Part shown: piece after piece, positions 58,757-64,000 of the stretch | How the letters are laid out: each line of letters starts with the position of its first letter | How positions within the stretch are numbered: position 1 is the first letter of the stretch | The notes under the pieces: model-generated | Seen by the model: only the letters and a program-made list of their open reading frames with translations | The model's database searches: none | What the model was told of the DNA's origin: nothing | NCBI GenBank assembly: GCA_019638795.1 | Contig: JAHBTB010000001.1 | Coordinates: forward strand, 1 to 64,000 | DNA: 64,000 nucleotides | DNA from: Fimbriimonadaceae bacterium | GTDB taxonomy: Bacteria > Armatimonadota > Fimbriimonadia > Fimbriimonadales > Fimbriimonadaceae | Direction: 5' to 3' | Translations under genes and position numbers: made by a program

Positions 58757-60913
58757 GTGGGTAGTACTCAACCAGCGTGGGCTTGGCATAGCGGACGGAC
58801 CAATTCTCGCAACCGGTCTTCGCTGAGGACCAAGTTGATGTTTGCCGCGACCGTCGCGGTGACCGTCATGTCAGGTGTCCTGCTGGCTTCGGTCGGTGCG
58901 ATCGCGCGCCAGGAGGTCGGCCGCTCCACGGCGGCCAGTTCAGAACGGGCCAACGCGGCCCTGGCCTCTCTGGTCAAGCACCGGCAGGAGAAGCACCTGG
59001 CCGACGCCCGGATGCTTGCTGGCCTACCAGTCCTCTCCGCCGCCGTCTTGACCAAGGACGTCGCCTCGGTCGAAGAGGTGACCAAACGCTACCGTTACAT
59101 GGTCGGGTCAGGTTGGCTTGTCCTCACCGACAGCGACGGGAACTACCTTGGGGGCATGGGCCCGGAAGGGAGGGACGTCGGCCATTGGTCGCCCGACCAG
59201 TCGGCCCTCGCCGCCCGGACGGGAAGACCGCTTCAGGGCAACCTGGCCATTGACGGCCGTCTGGCGATGGCCTCGACTGTCCCGGTGGCCCTGGACGGGT
59301 CCAATGTGGGGGCATTGACCATCGCCACCCCCGTTGACGACGGCTTCGCCAAGGAGATCGCCGACTCCGCCCGCACCGACATCGCCTTCGTGACCAAGGG
59401 CCGGGTGCTGGGTTCGTCGGTCCCCATGGACCTCGCGGGCCCCTTCGATGCCCAGCGTCCCGAAGTCAATGTGGACGGTCAGACCTACGCGGTCTCTGCC
59501 CGCGTCCTCCCCGACGAATGGGGTGGTGTGCCTCTTTCCTTCATCAGCCTCTACGACACGTCCAAGGTCGACGGGGCGTTCCACGCGATCCAGCGTGTCC
59601 TGGCCCTCGTCTTTGGCGGTTCGGTCATGGCCGCTTTGTTGATGGGCTACACCTTGGCCGACCGACTGACCAGACCGCTTGAGGACCTCGTCGCCTCGGC
59701 CAGGGAACTCCAAGCCGGGCGATGGCCCGACCCCACTCCGACTAAGCGACGCGACGAGATCGGCCTCCTCCAAACTGTGTTCGACGAGACGGTCGTGTCG
59801 CTACGGGACAGCCAAGAGTCCCTCCTGCAGATGATGCAGGTCGACCCGTTGACCAGACTGCTCAACCACAACACGTTCCGCGACCGCCTCGCCAGCGAAG
59901 TCTTCGCCGCCCAGGCCGCCGGCAGACAGATGAGCCTTGTCCTGATCGACCTCGACAACTTCGAGGAGTTCAACGTGGACCGTGGTCGCGAGGAGGGCGA
60001 CGTCGCTTTGGTGACCGTCGCCGACATCCTCCGCCAGTGGGCCGGCGCGACCGGGTGCGCGGCACGCTTCGGCGGCAACGAGTTCGCCGTCCTGTGCCCC
60101 GACGTCACCGCAGACGAGACCCTCGAGCGGGTCTCCCAGGTACTGGAGGAGATCTTTGTCCGCACCGGGGTGACGGCCAGCGCCGGTGTCGCCCCCCACA
60201 CGTCCTCGACCGCGCGTCCCGATCTCCTGGTCTTGGCGGCGAACCTGGCCGTGCAACAGGCCAAGCTCGCGGGCAAGAACCGATGCCGCGTCTATGCCGG
60301 TGACGTGACCTCCGCTTCGCCCGACGACCTCAAGAGCTTCCTCCAGGGAGGCAGCTACGCCGCCGTGCGGGCCCTCGCCGAAGCGGTCGACGCCAAGGAC
60401 CAATACACCCGGGGACACAGCCAACGAGTCGCCGAGTATGCCCGTGACCTCGCCCGTGCCGCCGGGTACGACGACGGGTTCGTCGAGCTCGTCTTCACCA
60501 CCGGGACGCTACATGACGTGGGCAAAATCGGCGTCCCCGACCATGTCCTTCACAAGGAAGGGCGCCTGACCGACGAAGAGTTCGACCTCGTCAAGATGCA
60601 TCCCGAACTGGGTGAGAAGATCGTCTCCCAGATCGCGACCCTCCATGAGACGCTTCCCGGCATCCGGCACCATCACGAACGGTACGACGGCAAGGGCTAC
60701 CCCGACGGCCTGGCGGGAGAAGATGTGCCTCTGATCGCCCGGATCTTGGCCGTGGCCGACACCTACGACGCCATGACAAGCGACCGTCCCTACCGGCGGG
60801 GGATGCCGGTCGAGGCCGCCCTCGACGAGATCGCCATGAACGCGGGCACCCAGTTCGACCCCGACTTGGCGTCCCTCTTCGTCCTTTTGCGGCGGCGTGA
60901 GCTGGCCGCCTAG
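58757..60913 (+). CDS. Membrane sensor with degenerate GGDEF and intact HD-GYP domains
   Basis: A 718-residue protein: transmembrane helix near residues 28-52, an extracytoplasmic sensor of about 220 residues (sCACHE-like), a second helix near 280-300, a HAMP linker, a GGDEF domain whose active motif reads GGNEF (about 439-443), and a HD-GYP domain (HD of HDVGKIG at about 586-587, HHERYDGKGYPDG at about 637-649). HD-GYP domains hydrolyse cyclic di-GMP or cGAMP; the Asp-to-Asn change and an IDLDNFEEFN motif suggest the GGDEF is weak or regulatory. GTG start with Shine-Dalgarno GAGGGAGGG. It stands alone. Confidence 0.9.
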   Translation: MGSTQPAWAWHSGRTNSRNRSSLRTKLMFAATVAVTVMSGVLLASVGAIARQEVGRSTAASSERANAALASLVKHRQEKHLADARMLAGLPVLSAAVLTKDVASVEEVTKRYRYMVGSGWLVLTDSDGNYLGGMGPEGRDVGHWSPDQSALAARTGRPLQGNLAIDGRLAMASTVPVALDGSNVGALTIATPVDDGFAKEIADSARTDIAFVTKGRVLGSSVPMDLAGPFDAQRPEVNVDGQTYAVSARVLPDEWGGVPLSFISLYDTSKVDGAFHAIQRVLALVFGGSVMAALLMGYTLADRLTRPLEDLVASARELQAGRWPDPTPTKRRDEIGLLQTVFDETVVSLRDSQESLLQMMQVDPLTRLLNHNTFRDRLASEVFAAQAAGRQMSLVLIDLDNFEEFNVDRGREEGDVALVTVADILRQWAGATGCAARFGGNEFAVLCPDVTADETLERVSQVLEEIFVRTGVTASAGVAPHTSSTARPDLLVLAANLAVQQAKLAGKNRCRVYAGDVTSASPDDLKSFLQGGSYAAVRALAEAVDAKDQYTRGHSQRVAEYARDLARAAGYDDGFVELVFTTGTLHDVGKIGVPDHVLHKEGRLTDEEFDLVKMHPELGEKIVSQIATLHETLPGIRHHHERYDGKGYPDGLAGEDVPLIARILAVADTYDAMTSDRPYRRGMPVEAALDEIAMNAGTQFDPDLASLFVLLRRRELAA

Positions 60914-61740
60914 GGGTCGGGGACCATCCGGCGGACCCACTCTTCGACGGAGACGCCCAGCCAGCCATGTCGCCACCGGAGGACCGACAATACGGTCTCT
61001 TCCGTCCCTGCGCGGCCCTGCGCCAGCATCGACTGCCATACCGCGGGGAACTCCGCGTCGATCGTCGCCGCGGTCTCGGGCAACATCAGGGCCGCCCCGG
61101 CCACGACGTACGCCGAGTCGGCCCGTGCCCCGGTGGCCTGGGCCAGCCGGGACATGTCATTGAAGCTGAGGCCGTGAAACGTGGGGCGGTGGTTCTTGTT
61201 CGGGCGCCACTTCCGCGGGACCGTGGCAAACACCGGCTTCCTTTCCTCCTGGCGGACGCGCAGCCACGCCAGAAGCTCCTTGTCCAGCTTGTCACGGTCG
61301 TAGCCCTGCCAATCTTCGGGCACCCGATGGTCGTAGACGACGCTGAAGAGCAGGCCCGCGTCCAACCAGAGCACGTCCCCATAGGCCTTTGCCGCACCGG
61401 TCATCGCCGCGCACTTGGCCAAATACACCATCGGAAGGTGAGGCATCGAGAATTGGGAAAGCCCCTCGTTCTTGGGATGCCACCTCAGACGGACCGCGTA
61501 TTGTTCCTGCCAATCTTCCGCCGCCCAGTACTTGCGGGCCATCTCCACATGGTCGGCGACGGTGACCAACTCAATTCCGTCGACAAAGCCCCACGGTTCG
61601 TTGGTGTAGACGACCATCGGCAGGTCGGTCTGGCCGCGCAACTGGTTCAGGAGGAGGCGGTAGTAGGTGCCCGTGTCCCGGTCGGGCCTCATGCCGAAAA
61701 GAGCCAGGCTGGCGATGGTGAGGGGACGGGTGGCGGCCAT
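60910..61740 (-). CDS. HtrL/YibB-like putative glycosyltransferase-fold protein
   Basis: A 276-residue protein. Features are TYYRLLLNQLRGQ near the N-terminus, LPMVVYTNEPWGFVD, and KCAAMTGAAKAYGDVLWLDAGL (about 109-130, in part), in which a D-x-G end resembles the nucleotide-sugar-binding acid of HtrL/YibB proteins. The RPTFHGLSFND block and a C-terminal helical region follow. The activity is unknown and the family assignment is tentative. ATG 61740 starts directly after the ftsZ terminator. Its end overlaps the sensor gene's stop by 4 bp (convergent). Confidence 0.55.
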   Translation of the reverse strand: MAATRPLTIASLALFGMRPDRDTGTYYRLLLNQLRGQTDLPMVVYTNEPWGFVDGIELVTVADHVEMARKYWAAEDWQEQYAVRLRWHPKNEGLSQFSMPHLPMVYLAKCAAMTGAAKAYGDVLWLDAGLLFSVVYDHRVPEDWQGYDRDKLDKELLAWLRVRQEERKPVFATVPRKWRPNKNHRPTFHGLSFNDMSRLAQATGARADSAYVVAGAALMLPETAATIDAEFPAVWQSMLAQGRAGTEETVLSVLRWRHGWLGVSVEEWVRRMVPDP

Positions 61741-61746
61741 GAGACA

Positions 61747-61778
61747 CAAAAACGCCCCTGGCCTCAGGGCCAGGGGCG
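61747..61778 (-). terminator. Intrinsic terminator after ftsZ
   Basis: A perfect 11-bp stem CGCCCCTGGCC / GGCCAGGGGCG with a four-base loop, followed on the minus strand by TTTTTGTG. The next gene begins only 7 bp beyond it. Confidence 0.9.
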
Positions 61779-61785
61779 GGCAGGG

Positions 61786-63003
61786 TCAGTCCTTCTTCTT
61801 GCGGTGCTCGCGCAAGAAGGCGGGGATGTCGATCTCCGACTCGTCGAAGATCTCATCGGGCTGGCTGGCCTCGCGCTGGGCGGTGCTGGCCTTGTCCCAA
61901 ATGTCCTTGATCGTCGTGCGGCTGGCCCCTAGGCGCGCCTCGGTCTGGCCCGCGTTCGGGGTGAACGGTTGCACGTCTTGCAGGCTGGGCGCCGGCGGCT
62001 CGCCGACCACCGCGGTCGGCGTCGCACTGATGGAGTGCCGGGCCGCGGGAGTGGCCGAATAGGCCGGGCTCGTGAACCCGGTCGCCAAGACGGTGAAGCG
62101 GACTTCGTTGCTCAGGCTCGGGTCGACCACGGTGCCGAAGAAGATGTTGGCGTCCTCGGAGTCGCACAGCGAGTGGATGTAGGCCATTGCCTCGCTCACC
62201 TCGCTGAGAGTGAGGTCTTCGCTGCTCGTGATGTTGACGAGGAGGCCCCGGGCCCCATGGATGGACTGCTCGAGCAGCGGGCTGCTCGTCGCCTGCTGGG
62301 CGGCCTGGAGGGCGCGCTGGTCGCCGATGCCGTAGCCGATCCCCATCAGGGCCGGGCCGGCGTCGGTCATGACCGCCTTCACGTCGGCGAAGTCGACGTT
62401 GATCTGGCCAGGGACGGTGATGATGTCGCTGATGCCTTGGACGCCCTGACGGAGCACGTCGTCGGCGACACCAAAGGCGTCAAGGAACGTCGTTTTGCGC
62501 TCCACCACGTCCAACAATCGGTCGTTCGGGATCGTGATCATCGTGTCGACGCGGCCGACTAGGGAGGTCACCCCGTTCTCGGCCAGGCGACCGCGGCGCG
62601 GGCCCTCAAAGCCAAACGGCTTGGTGACGATGGCGACCGTCAGCGCGCCGATCTCGCGGGCCAGGTCGGCGACGACGGGAGCGGCGCCCGTGCCCGTCCC
62701 CCCGCCCATACCGGCGGTGATGAAGACCATGTCGGCCCCCTCAAGCACCTTGCGCACCTCGTTCTTACTTTCCTCGGCCGCCGCCTTGCCGACCTCGGGG
62801 TTGCCACCGGCGCCAAGGCCGCGGGCCAGGGTGGTGCCCAGTTGGATCTTCTTGCCCGCCAACGAGCGGTCCAACACCTGGACGTCGGTGTTCATCGCGA
62901 TGAACTCGACTCCCTGGATGTTCGACTCGACCATGCGGTTGACGGCGTTGCATCCGCCTCCCCCGACTCCGACGACTTTGATGATTGCGCTGCTACTGCT
63001 CAC
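61786..63003 (-). CDS. ftsZ: Cell division protein FtsZ
   Basis: A 405-residue tubulin-like GTPase. The tubulin signature GMGGGTGTG is at residues 98-106, [14 protein letters not shown] at 11-24, and the T7 loop [11 protein letters not shown] near 206. A variable linker (about 310-380) and the C-terminal peptide [14 protein letters not shown] follow, the site that binds FtsA and ZipA-like partners. GTG start with an AGAGGG ribosome binding site. It is 45 bp downstream of ftsA, the standard order. Confidence 0.97.
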   Translation of the reverse strand: MSSSSAIIKVVGVGGGGCNAVNRMVESNIQGVEFIAMNTDVQVLDRSLAGKKIQLGTTLARGLGAGGNPEVGKAAAEESKNEVRKVLEGADMVFITAGMGGGTGTGAAPVVADLAREIGALTVAIVTKPFGFEGPRRGRLAENGVTSLVGRVDTMITIPNDRLLDVVERKTTFLDAFGVADDVLRQGVQGISDIITVPGQINVDFADVKAVMTDAGPALMGIGYGIGDQRALQAAQQATSSPLLEQSIHGARGLLVNITSSEDLTLSEVSEAMAYIHSLCDSEDANIFFGTVVDPSLSNEVRFTVLATGFTSPAYSATPAARHSISATPTAVVGEPPAPSLQDVQPFTPNAGQTEARLGASRTTIKDIWDKASTAQREASQPDEIFDESEIDIPAFLREHRKKKD

Positions 63004-63048
63004 TTTGACCCTCTGGTTACCAACTCAACGAAGCGGACTGGCGGGGAG

Positions 63049-64000
63049 CTAACGCGCCCCGAAGAGTGATTTTAGACTACGGACGGTCTCCTGCCACCCG
63101 GACTGGGCGGAAACGGGGACAAACTCGTCGTCGTGCCCGGCCAAGGCGTGCTTGGCGACCCCGACCACGGTGGACATTTGCGGCACCCCGACGTCCCGCG
63201 TGTGGCCGCCCGCCACGCGCGGATGGCTCGTCCGCACCTTTTTGCCGTCCAAGGCCCTGGTGAACAGGACCTCGGTACCCGGCAGAAGGCTGCCGCCGCC
63301 GCACAAGACGACCCCGGCGCGGGGGAACGTGGTCATTCCCGCGTCACCCACGGTCGCCAACGCCAATTGGACGGTCTCCTTCATGCGGCTCTCGACAATC
63401 TCGGCCAACACGTGCCGCTGCATCGGTCGAGAGCTGCCGTCTTCCTGGACGACCTGAACGACGTCGTCGGGGGCGACATGGTCGCCGATCGCACTGCCAT
63501 GGGCGAGTTTGATCCGCTCGGCCTCGTCGAACGAGACGCGGAGCAAGGCGGCGATGTCGTTGCTGACGTGCCAGGACCCGACGGGGATCGTGGCCAGATG
63601 GACACATGCCCCGTTGTCAAACACGGCGATGTTCGTCACCGACCCGCCGATGTCGACGACGACGACCCCGGCCTCGCAGGCGTCCTGGCTGACCACGCCT
63701 AAACCGGCCGCAAGGGACTCGGGGACGATCTCTTCGACGTGGCGGCCACCGGCGGCGACGACTTCCTTGACCGCCAAGGCCTCGGTGCGGTCCACCGTCA
63801 CCAGGTGGGTGGCGACCTCCAACCGGGCGGCATTGTGGCCGACGGGTTGGCCCGGGACGCGGTGCCCGTCGACGAGGAACTCGGCGGGGGTGGACATCAG
63901 GACCTCACGCCCTTCGGCCACCATGACCTGACGGCTGTTGCCGATGACTTGGTGGACGTCTTGGCGGCGGACGACGCGGCCGGTCGGCACGATCGGCACG
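63049..64000 (-). CDS. ftsA: Cell division protein FtsA, 3' part (5' end missing)
   Basis: The frame is open to the right edge, so the gene's start lies outside the window. The visible ~317 residues include the SHS2-like region (VGHNAARLEVATHLVTVD), the second ATPase phosphate motif VVVVDIGGSVTNIAVF, VSNDIAALLRVSFDEAERIKLAHGSA (broken by loops), and the adenosine motif VVLCGGGSLLPG. FtsA tethers FtsZ to the membrane via a C-terminal amphipathic helix; here SGWQETVRSLKSLFGAR has that character. It lies 45 bp upstream of ftsZ. Confidence 0.9.
   Translation of the reverse strand, partial: VPIVPTGRVVRRQDVHQVIGNSRQVMVAEGREVLMSTPAEFLVDGHRVPGQPVGHNAARLEVATHLVTVDRTEALAVKEVVAAGGRHVEEIVPESLAAGLGVVSQDACEAGVVVVDIGGSVTNIAVFDNGACVHLATIPVGSWHVSNDIAALLRVSFDEAERIKLAHGSAIGDHVAPDDVVQVVQEDGSSRPMQRHVLAEIVESRMKETVQLALATVGDAGMTTFPRAGVVLCGGGSLLPGTEVLFTRALDGKKVRTSHPRVAGGHTRDVGVPQMSTVVGVAKHALAGHDDEFVPVSAQSGWQETVRSLKSLFGAR

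Overview
The window looks like a chromosomal contig from a high-GC, diderm bacterium, most likely an Armatimonadota of the Fimbriimonadia type. This is inferred from three things: a type IV prepilin-like protein whose N-terminus ends in the FPVFAQAK motif common in that phylum, five PEP-CTERM surface proteins with VPEP-hydrophobic-RRRR tails, and an ordinary bacterial core (murB, tsaB, greA, secE-nusG, rpmB, ftsA-ftsZ). No insertion sequence, integrase, CRISPR array or rRNA gene is visible.

Layout. (1) 1-6220 is a type III-like restriction-modification operon. A MNT nucleotidyltransferase and a HEPN protein sit between the methyltransferase and the helicase-nuclease, and every junction overlaps. 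(2) 6361-12472 holds murB-tsaB, a SIS-domain sugar isomerase and a penicillin-acylase-family Ntn hydrolase. (3) 12689-14287 is a low-GC islet: tRNA-Glu, a Fic protein and a degenerate copy of the tRNA 3' end. (4) 14381-24156 is a mixed accessory stretch with a DUF2156 protein, an ankyrin-haem-cyclase fusion, ArsR regulators with SRPBCC proteins, a sulfatase and a DUF1080 protein. (5) 24279-30894 carries the PEP-CTERM genes (two tandem pairs and a single), a threonine dehydratase and an SPFH-GYF protein. (6) 31055-38521 has a zinc-ribbon membrane protein, an aminotransferase, rpmB, tRNA-Phe and tRNA-Asp, metX and three tandem PilT-type ATPases. (7) 38610-45198 has greA, secE-nusG ending at a terminator, a membrane hydroxylase, the N-terminal half of a split carbamoyl-phosphate synthase, an acyltransferase and the prepilin. 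(8) 45284-48797 is a ribose-type ABC operon. (9) 48836-53948 has a half-size TSUP protein, DUF1385, Nif3/YqfO, nhaA and, one base upstream of nhaA, a small protein resembling the Acb2/Tad1 phage anti-defence family. (10) 54065-60913 is a glycan-use group (sialate esterase, transporter, fucosidase) and a GGNEF/HD-GYP signalling protein. (11) ftsZ and the 3' part of ftsA close the window.

A signal runs through the whole window: nine start codons lie exactly 6 nt downstream of a TANNNT-like -10 hexamer with no Shine-Dalgarno sequence, and more lie 8-10 nt downstream. This suggests widespread leaderless transcription. Other genes, such as the PEP-CTERM genes, have ordinary leaders with AGGAG-type sites.

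The most promising items are the Acb2/Tad1-like gene coupled to nhaA, the MNT-HEPN pair embedded in the restriction operon, the leaderless-promoter rule, and the Fic islet at tRNA-Glu. All functional calls rest on motif reading by eye; no database search was possible.
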